Positions 53,172 through 62,921 of a stretch of 64,000 nucleotides of DNA are shown one piece after another. A program made the translations under genes and the position numbers. Position 1 is the first letter of the stretch, and every line of letters starts with the position of its first letter. Below the pieces are notes generated by a model, which saw only the letters and a list, made by a program, of their open reading frames with translations, was not told the origin of the DNA and searched no databases. This stretch comes from Cytobacillus gottheilii (lineage in GTDB: Bacteria; Bacillota; Bacilli; Bacillales; Cytobacillaceae), in NCBI RefSeq assembly GCF_001636345.1, contig NZ_KV440945.1, forward strand, positions 553,340-617,339, read 5' to 3'.

Positions 53172-53804
53172 ATGTATATTAAGATTAAAAGATTGATAGA
53201 TATCATTCTTTCTTTTATTGGACTTATTGTTTTATCACCAATATTCTTAATTCTTATTATCGCTATTAAGATTGATTCAAAAGGTCCGGTACTGTTTAAG
53301 CAAAAGCGTGTTGGAATCAATAAGATACACTTCAATATATTGAAATTCCGTACTATGAGAATAGATACGCCGAAGGACACTCCAACTCACTTATTGGATA
53401 ATCCAGAACAGTATATCACAAAGATGGGCAAGTTTCTGAGAAAAACTTCACTTGATGAACTCCCGCAAATCTGGAATATCTTTGTTGGACATATGAGTAT
53501 TATTGGTCCGAGACCAGCGCTATGGAATCAGTATGATCTGATTGCTGAACGGGATAAGTATGGTGCTAATGATGTACCACCTGGGTTGACAGGTTGGGCA
53601 CAGATTAATGGAAGAGATGAACTTTCAATTGAAATGAAAGCCAAGTTGGATGGGGAGTATGTTAAGAGGATTAATCTTTGGATGGATGTTAAGTGTTTCT
53701 TTGGGAGCATCGTTAGTGTTTTAAAGAGTGACGGGGTTGTTGAAGGTAGAACTGGAGCTAAAGCTAGAGGGAAGAAAGAAATTGCTAGTACTAAGGAGAA
53801 TTGA
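53172..53804 (+). CDS. Undecaprenyl-phosphate sugar-phosphate transferase
   Basis: The 210-residue polyprenyl-phosphate hexose-1-phosphate transferase has a single re-entrant N-terminal helix (IILSFIGLIVLSPIFLILII), then KFRTMRID, FLRKTSLDELPQIWNIF, MSIIGPRPAL and PGLTGWAQINGRDEL, all signature blocks of the monotopic PGT family (PglC/WcaJ core). It loads the first sugar of the repeat unit on undecaprenyl phosphate, probably the product of the upstream EpsC-like dehydratase pathway. Confidence 0.95.
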   Translation: MYIKIKRLIDIILSFIGLIVLSPIFLILIIAIKIDSKGPVLFKQKRVGINKIHFNILKFRTMRIDTPKDTPTHLLDNPEQYITKMGKFLRKTSLDELPQIWNIFVGHMSIIGPRPALWNQYDLIAERDKYGANDVPPGLTGWAQINGRDELSIEMKAKLDGEYVKRINLWMDVKCFFGSIVSVLKSDGVVEGRTGAKARGKKEIASTKEN

Positions 53805-53807
53805 AAC

Positions 53808-54665
53808 ATGAAAAAAGCCTATTTAAGTATAGATATAGAAGAGTGGTATCATTTGGATTATTTAAAAAAATATGAAGTTGATAAGAATGAAGTCGAAACA
53901 ATCCCACAAATTTTTAATTTTCTAGATATGCTAGATAGATTAAATATTAAGGCAACATTCTTTATTCTTGCTGAAATAGCATATAATCATGCAGATATAA
54001 TACGGGAAATAAAAGATAGAGGCCATGCGATAGGGTGCCATGGGTTAGATCATGAACTTCTATATAATAAAACAGACGAAGAATTTAAGGAGCAAATTAT
54101 TGAGGCAAAAAACATACTAGATTCTGTTATAGGTGAAGATGTTGTTAAGGGTTATAGGGCATCATGTTTTTCAATGGACAGAAAAAAACTTGATATTTTA
54201 AAGGACTGTGGATATAGCTATGATTCTAGTTATATATGCTTTGCAGAGCACCCATTGTATGGAAGCTTAGATTTAAGTGGTTATGAAAAGATTGAGGATC
54301 TAGTATATAAATTAGATGACTTCTTAGAGTTTGAAATTCCTACTCATCCAATTGGGAAATTCAATATACCAATATCTGGAGGCGGGTATTTAAGGTTATT
54401 GCCGTACCCAGTTATAAGAAATTTAATTAAGAGTTACTTAAGCAAACAAGATAATTTTATATTATATATACACCCATATGAATTAACAGATATTAAAATA
54501 CCTTTTTCTGGTGACGTACCATTTAAAGATAAATTCAGGGCGTCAGTCGGTAGAAAAGGTAACCTTAATAAGCTAGAAAAAGTATTATTATTATTACGAA
54601 AAGAAGGCTTAGAGTTTAGGACCTTTGAACAGGAACTGGTGAAATCTAACAGTGAGGGATTGTAA
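53808..54665 (+). CDS. Polysaccharide deacetylase family protein
   Basis: The 285-residue NodB-fold protein has LSIDIEEWYH (Asp of the catalytic/metal set), ATFFILAEIA, GHAIGCHGLDHEL (metal HxxxH) and KGYRASCFSMD, and resembles the DUF3473-linked group found in EPS loci. It probably deacetylates an amino sugar of the repeat unit. It has no signal peptide, so it would act on cytoplasmic intermediates. The coding GC content drops sharply from here onward. It overlaps the next gene by one base (TAATG). Confidence 0.88.
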   Translation: MKKAYLSIDIEEWYHLDYLKKYEVDKNEVETIPQIFNFLDMLDRLNIKATFFILAEIAYNHADIIREIKDRGHAIGCHGLDHELLYNKTDEEFKEQIIEAKNILDSVIGEDVVKGYRASCFSMDRKKLDILKDCGYSYDSSYICFAEHPLYGSLDLSGYEKIEDLVYKLDDFLEFEIPTHPIGKFNIPISGGGYLRLLPYPVIRNLIKSYLSKQDNFILYIHPYELTDIKIPFSGDVPFKDKFRASVGRKGNLNKLEKVLLLLRKEGLEFRTFEQELVKSNSEGL

Positions 54666-55627
54666 TGGGTTATGTATTAGTAACGGGTTGTAATGGTTTT
54701 GTAGGAAGCAGACTTATAGATGTGCTGTTAGAAAAGGGATATAAAGTTTTAGGTTTATCTACAGGTAAAAGTAATCGAGCAATAAATGAACAATTTAATT
54801 ATATAAGTGTAGACATTACTGACTCTATTGCTATAGAAAAAATATTTCACGAACATGATATATCTGAAGTTATACACTTAGCGGCAATAGCTCATCGAAA
54901 AAATCGTAAAAATTTAGACTGGAATAAATATTATAGAGTAAATACATTAGCCTGTAAAACAATCTTTCAATGTGCAACAAGATCTAATACTAAGATTTTT
55001 TATGCAAGTAGTGTAGATGTTTATGGAAATATTAATTCTCCTATCTTAACAGAAGACCTTTTATCGAATCCAATCTCAGATTATGCTAAATCTAAGTATC
55101 TTGCTGAGATTATGTTGGAAGAAATTTCAAAAAGAAATTCATATAATAATTATGTTATAGCTAGGTTTGCCCCTGTTTATGCAAAGGGATATATGAAAGA
55201 CGCTTATAAAAGGATATATATAAAATATCCTAACATTGCATTCACTGTTGGAAAAGGATATAGCTATCACTTTGTATCTGTTAATAATGTAATTGATTTT
55301 GCAGTAAAGTGGCTTGAATCTAATGAAAAAATGACAGGTACTTACAACGTTTGTGACAGTAAATTGATTAATTCAAAAGATTTTGTATCTCTAGAAAAGA
55401 AGATTGGTAATTCAAAAAATGTTCTTTACTTACCGAATCAAATTTTCACATTAGTAAAATTAATATTAGATATATCCTGTAAGATTTTAAAAAAATCAAA
55501 GCTTATTAAACTTCGTACGAATATATATAAGTTAATAAATCCTGCAAGATATTCTACAGATAAAATGGAAAAAATATTAAAACCAAACTGGGATTTGGAG
55601 AAAACAGTTTATCAAGAAAATGATTGA
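54665..55627 (+). CDS. NAD-dependent sugar epimerase/dehydratase
   Basis: The 320-residue extended SDR has GYVLVTGCNGFVGSRLIDVLL (NAD-binding GxxGxxG), HLAAIAHRKN, YASSVDVYG and the catalytic YAKSKYLAE (YxxxK). The arrangement resembles WbpV/CapE-like UDP-GlcNAc/GalNAc 4-epimerases that work on 4-keto-6-deoxy sugars. It supplies a sugar nucleotide for the local polymer. The start overlaps the stop of the deacetylase gene. Confidence 0.88.
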   Translation: MGYVLVTGCNGFVGSRLIDVLLEKGYKVLGLSTGKSNRAINEQFNYISVDITDSIAIEKIFHEHDISEVIHLAAIAHRKNRKNLDWNKYYRVNTLACKTIFQCATRSNTKIFYASSVDVYGNINSPILTEDLLSNPISDYAKSKYLAEIMLEEISKRNSYNNYVIARFAPVYAKGYMKDAYKRIYIKYPNIAFTVGKGYSYHFVSVNNVIDFAVKWLESNEKMTGTYNVCDSKLINSKDFVSLEKKIGNSKNVLYLPNQIFTLVKLILDISCKILKKSKLIKLRTNIYKLINPARYSTDKMEKILKPNWDLEKTVYQEND

Positions 55628-55734
55628 AAGTAATTTTAAAAAGTTTGTCTTAATTTTTTAAATAAAAATATACTTGCATGTATTTATAATTTATAAGTTT
55701 TAAATTTATTGTAGTCTAAAGTAGGGAGTTAGCA

Positions 55735-56721
55735 ATGATAAATGAAATAAATATAAGAACATATGAAAACAAAGATAAAGATCAAGTACTTGATCTGCTA
55801 AATAGGAACTTCCAAATACAAGAACACATGAAGTTAAATAGAGATAGTGAATGGTGGGAATGGAAATACGAACGGAGCATATTTGGAAAGCCAATAATTT
55901 ATGTTGCAGAACATAATGATAAGATAATTGGCGTAAGACCATTTTGGCCATGGCAATTAAGTAACGGTGGACAAGTGCTTACTTGCTATCAACCAATAGA
56001 TTCAGTGGTAGATAAAGAGTATAGAGGACTCGGGTTATTCACAATGCTCACTAAAAACGCCTTAGTTGAAAATAAAGAGAAAATGGATCTAGTATTCAAT
56101 TTTCCAAATGAACAGAGTATTCGTGGGAATTTAAAATTAGGTTGGACCTTTGTTAATAAACTCAATTGGTATGTAAAAATAAACAAATTTTATACATTTT
56201 ATAAATTAATTAAGAACTATAGTGGCTTTGAAAGTTGCTCGCTGCAAGCTGAAGATTTAATATCTGAAGATAAAATAAAGAAAATAGATTACAGTTTTGA
56301 TGCAGGAAATATATTTAGAACAATAAAGTCAGAGGAATTTTTAAAATGGAGATTTTTAGAGCATCCAAAGATAAGGTATGGGTTAAACATAATAAACAGG
56401 AATGGTAAAGAGTTTATTTATATATTTGCATTAAATAAAAACAATTATGGAAGAGAATTAATTATCTTAGATTATTTTGGGGACTTAGAAATATTCGAAC
56501 ACTTCATCAAAGAAGTGGATTATATCTCAAGGAAATACCATGCAACTTATACATTAATAATAAAAAAATACAATTTATCGAACACATTATTTTTTAAACA
56601 TTTTTATATTCCTCAAAACAAGAAAAATTTTGTTGTCTTGCCTATTAACCAAGAATATGAATACTTATCAAAACAATATGAAAATTGGGAGATTTGCTTA
56701 GGTATGCACGACTCAGTGTAA
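55735..56721 (+). CDS. GNAT-type acetyltransferase of the EPS locus
   Basis: The 328-residue protein resembles the wall-polymer GNAT at 9614 in length and layout: NRNFQIQEHMKLNRDSEWWEWKYERS, SVVDKEYRGLGLFTML (acetyl-CoA site) and EEFLKWRFLEHPKIRYG. It probably acetylates an amino sugar of the repeat unit, paired with the deacetylase at 53808. GGGAG precedes the ATG. Confidence 0.78.
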   Translation: MINEINIRTYENKDKDQVLDLLNRNFQIQEHMKLNRDSEWWEWKYERSIFGKPIIYVAEHNDKIIGVRPFWPWQLSNGGQVLTCYQPIDSVVDKEYRGLGLFTMLTKNALVENKEKMDLVFNFPNEQSIRGNLKLGWTFVNKLNWYVKINKFYTFYKLIKNYSGFESCSLQAEDLISEDKIKKIDYSFDAGNIFRTIKSEEFLKWRFLEHPKIRYGLNIINRNGKEFIYIFALNKNNYGRELIILDYFGDLEIFEHFIKEVDYISRKYHATYTLIIKKYNLSNTLFFKHFYIPQNKKNFVVLPINQEYEYLSKQYENWEICLGMHDSV

Positions 56722-56774
56722 ATGTCAAATGAACTATATTTTATATTTGAAATTAGAATACTAAAGGAGATAAT

Positions 56775-57548
56775 ATGAATAATTTTAGGATAAGTGCTTC
56801 AATAGTTACTTATAATAATGAAAGAGAAATCAGAGGAGTACTAAATTCACTACTAGATAGTAGTGTGAAAGATTTAATTGATATATATGTGGTAGACAAT
56901 TGCTCTACTGACAGAACAATTAAAATTTTACAAAACACTTACAAGAATATAAATTTAATAAACATGAAAAGTAATGTTGGTTACGGTAGGGGGCATAACG
57001 CCGCAATACAAGTAGCAAAATCTAAATATCACTTAGTTATTAACCCGGATATAAATTTTGACATTAATTTAATTGAAAATCTCATTAGCTATCTCGAGAG
57101 TAATGAAGATATTGTATTATGTATTCCAAATGTACATGACAATGATAACAATTTGAAACACCCTCCTAAGAAAGACCCGACTATAAGGTATTTAATTGGT
57201 AGATACTTTGCATCAAGGGGAGGAATATTTAAAAAATGGGCTGATGAATATGAGTGTAAAAATACAAACCTGGTTCGCCCTTTTGAAATTGAATTTTGTT
57301 CAGGCAGTTTTATGGCGGCTAGAACAGAGACTTTGCAAAAACTAGATGGATTTGATAGTAGATATTTTCTGTATTTCGAAGATGCTGACCTGTCACGTAA
57401 AATGAGGAAAATGGGAAAAGTAGTTTGTAATCCTAATTATTATGTGCAGCACGAAGGTAAGAGGGAAAGTCATAAATCGATTAAGGGATTGCAAATGATG
57501 TTAAGTTCAATGTTCAAGTATTTTAATAAATGGGGATGGAAGTATTGA
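56775..57548 (+). CDS. Family 2 glycosyltransferase
   Basis: The 257-residue GT-A enzyme has ASIVTYNNEREIRGVLNSLLD, VVDNCSTDRTIKIL, NPDINFD (DxD-like) and FEDADLSRKMRKMG, the pattern of rhamnosyltransferase-like GT2 enzymes. It is cytoplasmic or peripheral and adds a sugar to the lipid-linked repeat unit. AAGGAGATAAT precedes the ATG. Confidence 0.88.
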   Translation: MNNFRISASIVTYNNEREIRGVLNSLLDSSVKDLIDIYVVDNCSTDRTIKILQNTYKNINLINMKSNVGYGRGHNAAIQVAKSKYHLVINPDINFDINLIENLISYLESNEDIVLCIPNVHDNDNNLKHPPKKDPTIRYLIGRYFASRGGIFKKWADEYECKNTNLVRPFEIEFCSGSFMAARTETLQKLDGFDSRYFLYFEDADLSRKMRKMGKVVCNPNYYVQHEGKRESHKSIKGLQMMLSSMFKYFNKWGWKY

Positions 57549-57599
57549 ATAAATTGAAATAATTTAAATTATTCGGTGAATGAAATGTGAGGGATGATC

Positions 57600-58682
57600 T
57601 TGAAAATATGTGTAGTACTACCTTGTAATATTTATACAGCTCCTTATTATAAAAGATATGAACAAATGATAACTAATTCTTATACAGAATTTGATTTTAT
57701 TTGTTGGAATCGAGCGTTAATAAATGAAGAATCTGAGGGGAATATTATTAATTATAATTTACAAGATAAAGTGATGTCAGGAAAACCTTTTAAGTTATTA
57801 AAATATATTGGTTTTGCAAACTTTGTAAGAAAGAAATTAAGAGAGAAAAAATATGATAAGGTTATTATCCTTGGATCGTATGCTGGAATTATGGCACAGT
57901 TATCTTATTTCTTAAAAAATGAATATCCAGGAAAATATTGGTTGGATATACGTGACTATACATTTGAGAATATTAAACTCTATTCAAAAGGTATGAAAAC
58001 CGCAATAAATTATTCATACCAGACTGCTATATCATCTCCCGGATATAGAGAGTTTTTGCCACAGCATGATTATGTTATAGCACACAATATAGACCATATT
58101 AACATAAAAAAAGCTTTAGATTTGAAAAAAGAACAAAAAAGAAACGGACCAATTAGAATAAGTTTTATTGGTCTCATAAGATATTTCGAAGAAAATAAAA
58201 AACTATTAAGTGTTTTAGGAAATGATAGCCGTTTTAAGCTTCAATACTATGGTATGAATGTGGAAAAAGTAGAACAATATTGTAAAAATAATAATATAAA
58301 TAATGTTGATTTCCATGGAAGATTCCTTCCAACTGAAACTGCAAGTTTTTATGAAAAAACTGACATAATAAATAATTTGTATGGTAATGAAAAAATTGCT
58401 TTAACAACAGCGTTGTCAAATAAGCTATATTTTTCTGCAGGTTTAAAGATTCCTATTTTAGTAAGTCCGAATACGTATATGGAAAAAGCAACCGTAACCA
58501 AAGGATTTGGATTTAAAGTAGACTACGATGATCAAAGAATAGCGGATAATCTTTATAACTGGTATTTAGATTTGGAAGAAGGCAATATTTTACCTGAGTA
58601 TGATGAATTTTTTAATAAAGTAAAAGAAGAAGATCAAGCATTCATTAATAGTTTCAAGATGTTTATAGAATCGAAACTTTAA
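57600..58682 (+). CDS. Glycosyltransferase, GT4-like
   Basis: The 360-residue protein starts at TTG (MKICVVLPCNIYTAPYYKRY) after GAGGG. It has a GT-B layout: KVIILGSYAGIMAQLSYFL and YWLDIRDYTFENIKL in the acceptor half, and ISFIGLIRYFEENKKLL and FHGRFLPTETASFYEKTDI in the donor half. The usual E-x7-E is not obvious, so its family assignment is less certain than that of its neighbours. Confidence 0.75.
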   Translation: MKICVVLPCNIYTAPYYKRYEQMITNSYTEFDFICWNRALINEESEGNIINYNLQDKVMSGKPFKLLKYIGFANFVRKKLREKKYDKVIILGSYAGIMAQLSYFLKNEYPGKYWLDIRDYTFENIKLYSKGMKTAINYSYQTAISSPGYREFLPQHDYVIAHNIDHINIKKALDLKKEQKRNGPIRISFIGLIRYFEENKKLLSVLGNDSRFKLQYYGMNVEKVEQYCKNNNINNVDFHGRFLPTETASFYEKTDIINNLYGNEKIALTTALSNKLYFSAGLKIPILVSPNTYMEKATVTKGFGFKVDYDDQRIADNLYNWYLDLEEGNILPEYDEFFNKVKEEDQAFINSFKMFIESKL

Positions 58683-59086
58683 AATGAAATGATAATTGGA
58701 GTAGATGTTATTAATTAATATCAACTCAACAATATTTAAAACTCTAATTTAACAACTATATAGCGCTGAATTAAGCTATATAACAAGTGACATAATTAAT
58801 AGCAGAATAAATTTTAATGTCATGATAGAGAATTGAAAAGATCAATGCAATTCAGTTAATGGTGAGTTTGTGAACAGATAAATTATATATTGACAGCTGT
58901 GAAGTTAAGGGTTAAAGGTTATTTTCTAATACCTTGACCATAAATTTCATTTTTTATTAACTTTTAAGGTAATTTTAAATTATATTAAATTTCTTAATCA
59001 AATAAAATCAATTTAAAAGAAATTCTGCTAGTTTAACGTAAATTCAGTATAAAATATTTATTGTTTGAATTGTGAGGGAAGGTTAT
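58683..59086. other. AT-rich intergenic region
   Basis: About 400 bp of very AT-rich sequence, no gene seen. GAGGGAAGG near 59074 is the ribosome site of the next gene. Confidence 0.5.
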
Positions 59087-60319
59087 TTGGAAAAGGATTC
59101 AATAAAGAAGAATTCAGATGTTATTTTAAGCTATGCTTTTTTAAGCGTAATTATAGTTCCAATTGTAATATATATATTTTCAATATTATTTGATTACTTA
59201 GGAATATCAACTTTAATTATTTCCATTCTCTATAATTTGGGTTTTCTCTTTTTAATGTTATTGCTTTTAAAATACTCTAGTTCTACAGCAAAGATACTAA
59301 TAATAGTATCTTTTATAATATTATTTTTTATGTTGGTTTTTACAAAGTTAATTTTTTATGCAAATGGAGACTATATAAAAAGTAATATGGAGTATATGTT
59401 AAGGTTTGCATACCCTTATTTTTGTGTTGCAATTTGTATTAAAGATTTTAATATACTTTTTTCAATAATTAAATCTGCATCTAGAATTCTTGGAGTCTTG
59501 TCGATTTTAATTGGAATTCTCGCTGTAACTGGTATTGCAGCGGAAAGTGGATATTCTTATATGTCCGTGGGATATCAAATGTTAATAGGTACAATTTTCA
59601 TCTCTTTTACAGCACTTGAAAGTGGAAGAAAGGTTGATATCATTTTAGCTTTAGTTAATTTAATTCTAATTTTTATAGGAGGTACTAGGGGAGCGTTAAT
59701 ATGCATAATTGTTTTTCTTATACTTTATCTATTAATAAACATTAAAAGACAGTCTGTAAAACTTATATCTCTGATTTTTCTAGGCATCAATATTCTTATT
59801 TTAACTTATTTAACCATGATAATAAATTTAAATAAAATAGTACTTATGCTAACCCATTTTGGATTAGATAGTAAAATTATCACAAAATTATTAAACGGAG
59901 ATTTTGCGGATGATAGCTATAGAGGCATTATCTATTCTAACATGCTTAAGTCTATTACAAATAGTCCGTTATTTGGACATGGATTATTTGGCGATAGGGT
60001 TGAAAATAAATCTTTATTAATTTTCAATGATAGAGAGTTATACGCACACAATATATTTTTAGAAATACTAGTACAATTCGGAATAATAGTAGGAAGTTTG
60101 ATTTGTTTGATTTTACTAGTTCTTTGTATAAAGTCTCTTCTCAGTAGAAAGTATTATGTGCAAAATATTTTCTCCATACTTATTTCTTTAAGTATAATTA
60201 AACTCTTATTTTCGAATAGTTACTTGGTGGAACCTTATTTTTATATGTTAGTTGGACTATTAGTAGCTTATGAATTGTCCCTTTTAGCAAAAAAAACTAA
60301 TAAGGAAATACTTAGATAA
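59087..60319 (+). CDS. wzy: Wzy-type polysaccharide polymerase
   Basis: The 410-residue integral membrane protein has about 11-12 helices and the O-antigen polymerase pattern: FIGGTRGALICIIVFLILYLL, and a periplasmic-type loop with GHGLFGDRVE and AHNIFLEILVQFGIIVGSL. It joins repeat units outside the membrane. Start chosen at TTG (MEKDSIKKN) four bases after GGGAAGG. Low sequence conservation is normal for Wzy. Confidence 0.88.
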   Translation: MEKDSIKKNSDVILSYAFLSVIIVPIVIYIFSILFDYLGISTLIISILYNLGFLFLMLLLLKYSSSTAKILIIVSFIILFFMLVFTKLIFYANGDYIKSNMEYMLRFAYPYFCVAICIKDFNILFSIIKSASRILGVLSILIGILAVTGIAAESGYSYMSVGYQMLIGTIFISFTALESGRKVDIILALVNLILIFIGGTRGALICIIVFLILYLLINIKRQSVKLISLIFLGINILILTYLTMIINLNKIVLMLTHFGLDSKIITKLLNGDFADDSYRGIIYSNMLKSITNSPLFGHGLFGDRVENKSLLIFNDRELYAHNIFLEILVQFGIIVGSLICLILLVLCIKSLLSRKYYVQNIFSILISLSIIKLLFSNSYLVEPYFYMLVGLLVAYELSLLAKKTNKEILR

Positions 60320-60382
60320 AAGAGTGTTACAAAGAAAATGCAAAATAAATCTAAAAGTTGCTTGTATAGAGGGGGGAAATGA

Positions 60383-61276
60383 GTGGCTACTGCGTGTGTA
60401 ATTTTAAATTTTAATGATTATGAAAATACTTTTGCATTAATACAAAAAATATCAAACTATCAAGTGTTTGATCATATAGTTGTAGTCGATAATTGTTCAA
60501 CAGATGATTCACCAGATAAGTTGTTAAAACATAGAAATGAAAAAATTCATATAATTAAGTCTGAACGCAACGGTGGATATGGTTATGGTAATAATTTTGG
60601 TATTAGTTTTGCATATAATAAATTGCAATCTAGATATATACTAATTGCTAACCCAGATGTGGAATTTGAAGAAGTATTTATTAAAGAACTAAAAAATACT
60701 ATTTCTTCTAATTCTAACTGTGCGGTGGTTTCCGGAATTCCATTAACAATTGATGGAAAACCTCAAGATATTATTGGGTGGTCTGTTCCAAAGGGTTACC
60801 AATATATGTTAACAGCCAGTGGAACCATATCTAGATACTTACTAATGAATAGAATGTTCTATGGTATAAAATATTTTACAAAGAAAAAATCATTAAAAAC
60901 AATAGAAGTAGGATGTGTTGCTGGAGCTTTATTATTAATAGATGCAAATATAATTTATAATAACGCAATGTATGATGAAGAGATTTTCTTGTATGGAGAA
61001 GAAACAATATTAGGTCTTAAATTAAGGGAATTAGGATTCAAAACCCTAATAAGAACTGATCAAAGGTATATTCACAAACACTCAGCAACTATAAATAAAA
61101 CTTTCTCTTCATCTCTAAAAAAGCATAAAATTATGTTAGATAGCCACAGAACAATATTAAGTAAATATTACAAATACCGTGGGTTGAAGTTTGTATTAGT
61201 TGATTCTTTTTTTAAGTTAACTATAGCTGAAGTCGGTCTTAAACAGTTAATAAGAAGAATACTTAAAGTAAGGTGA
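60383..61276 (+). CDS. Family 2 glycosyltransferase
   Basis: The 297-residue GT-A enzyme has CVILNFNDYENTFALIQKI, VVVDNCSTDDSPDKLL, NGGYGYGNNFGISFA, IANPDVEFEE and DEEIFLYGEETILGLKLRELG. It is close in type to the rhamnosyltransferase-like GT2 at 56775. It starts at GTG after a GGGGGG run. It adds one sugar of the repeat unit. Confidence 0.88.
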   Translation: MATACVILNFNDYENTFALIQKISNYQVFDHIVVVDNCSTDDSPDKLLKHRNEKIHIIKSERNGGYGYGNNFGISFAYNKLQSRYILIANPDVEFEEVFIKELKNTISSNSNCAVVSGIPLTIDGKPQDIIGWSVPKGYQYMLTASGTISRYLLMNRMFYGIKYFTKKKSLKTIEVGCVAGALLLIDANIIYNNAMYDEEIFLYGEETILGLKLRELGFKTLIRTDQRYIHKHSATINKTFSSSLKKHKIMLDSHRTILSKYYKYRGLKFVLVDSFFKLTIAEVGLKQLIRRILKVR

Positions 61277-61536
61277 AAAGATTTTAGTCATTTTTGATAT
61301 GATAGTAATGCTCTCTTATTATAAAGAATTTTTTATAAAACATCTGAAGGAATTTTTTCATTAATAAAAAATATTAGCGAATGCACTCTTAAAAATGAAG
61401 TTAATTTACTAATTGAAGTTTATTTTGCTATAGGAACCAGAATATGAATATTAAATTTTAAGGTGTTTCAATAGGTGAAAAATAAGAGACAATTATAAAT
61501 ATGTAATTTGTTGTCTTCACAAAAGGAAGTAATTAA
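61277..61536. other. Intergenic region
   Basis: 260 bp of AT-rich sequence without a supportable gene. A fragment near 61340-61440 looks like a short decayed frame. Confidence 0.4.
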
Positions 61537-62886
61537 ATGAACAATACTAACAAAGAAGTATTAATAATCACTTATGACATGATACCTTACTCCTATAGCT
61601 GGGGTGGTTGTCAAAGAATGTATTACCTTGCTAGTCATTTATCACAAAAGGGTTACTCTGTATCAGTCTTTTCATGTAAAAAGAGAGATTTTAACAATTA
61701 TGGAAAAGTGGTTAGATTTAATAATAAAAGCTTGGAAATTAGGAATAAAAGGTTAAATAATATCCTTTTATCTATGGGGAAAAAGAAAACTGGTAAATCT
61801 TTAGTGAATAACAAAGAAACTAAAATAAAGCTATATTGTAAAGCAAAACAAATAGGAAGAAACCAGTTAGTAAATTTATTAAAAAAAATTGATAATATTC
61901 TTTTTAATGAACCCAGTGTATTTGCTGCTATTTTTTCAAGAGGTTGGTCACGAACAAATTATAAAGTTATAAAAGAATATATTGAGGTAAACCAGATTTC
62001 AAATGTAATAATCTCAGTACCACCCTTTGGAATGCTTGAAATTGGAAAAATGCTTAAAAAAGAAGATGAAAATTTAAACATTATTTATGATTATCGTGAT
62101 CCATGGAATTTGTGGAACAACGGTAATTTCTTTACTAGAAGATTAGAAAAAGATTATTTAAAATATGCTTCATATTTAATATGTACCAACCAGAACTTAA
62201 AAAGGGACATGGAAGAAAAGTTTAATCTCCCTAAAGAAATGTGTAAAGTTGTTGCAAATGGTTATAGTTTCGAATCATGGGAAGATGTTAACGAACTAAA
62301 CAATAAACAGTCTAATTATCCTGAAATGATAATAACATATGTTGGATCAATCAATCTTGTTCCATATGGGTATAGAAATATATCTAATCTACTAGGTGCA
62401 TATAGAAGAATTTTAAAAGAAGGAAAAAAAATAAAACTTAAATTTGTCGGGGTATCAAATATTAACACCAGTTATGCACTGGATATAAAGAGGGAATTTG
62501 GAGATTCTATTGAGTTGATAGAGAATGTAGATAATAACATTTCATACGAATATATGATGGAATCTAACCTTTTATTACTTCTTCATACTGCAGAAGACAA
62601 CTCATCCAGATATATTATTAGTGGTAAATTATATGATTATATTAAGGCTGGCAAGCCTATCCTATCAATAGGAACTAACTTTGGAATACATTCAGAAATA
62701 ATTAATAGTGAGAAATTAGGGATATCAGTGGAAAATAACCCCGATAGTATATATTCAAATATAAACTATTTATATCAATTATGGTTAAAAAATGAATTGG
62801 GGAAAGCTAGGTTATTCTCTTCTAATGAAACACCAAAATTTTCACGAGAGGAACAATATAAAACATACTTGGAAATATTAGAATAA
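61537..62886 (+). CDS. Family 4 glycosyltransferase
   Basis: The 449-residue GT-B protein has VLIITYDMIPYSYSWGGCQRMYYLASHL at the acceptor end, IIYDYRDPWNLW, ITYVGSINLVPYGYRNISNLL and GKLYDYIKAGKPILSIG (donor region of GT4 enzymes such as WbuB-like transferases). An insertion of ~60 basic residues (~75-135) lengthens the N-terminal half. AAAGGAAG precedes the ATG. Confidence 0.82.
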   Translation: MNNTNKEVLIITYDMIPYSYSWGGCQRMYYLASHLSQKGYSVSVFSCKKRDFNNYGKVVRFNNKSLEIRNKRLNNILLSMGKKKTGKSLVNNKETKIKLYCKAKQIGRNQLVNLLKKIDNILFNEPSVFAAIFSRGWSRTNYKVIKEYIEVNQISNVIISVPPFGMLEIGKMLKKEDENLNIIYDYRDPWNLWNNGNFFTRRLEKDYLKYASYLICTNQNLKRDMEEKFNLPKEMCKVVANGYSFESWEDVNELNNKQSNYPEMIITYVGSINLVPYGYRNISNLLGAYRRILKEGKKIKLKFVGVSNINTSYALDIKREFGDSIELIENVDNNISYEYMMESNLLLLLHTAEDNSSRYIISGKLYDYIKAGKPILSIGTNFGIHSEIINSEKLGISVENNPDSIYSNINYLYQLWLKNELGKARLFSSNETPKFSREEQYKTYLEILE

Positions 62887-62921
62887 ATTAAACTTTGAAA
62901 GTACTGATCTAGGGTGAACAA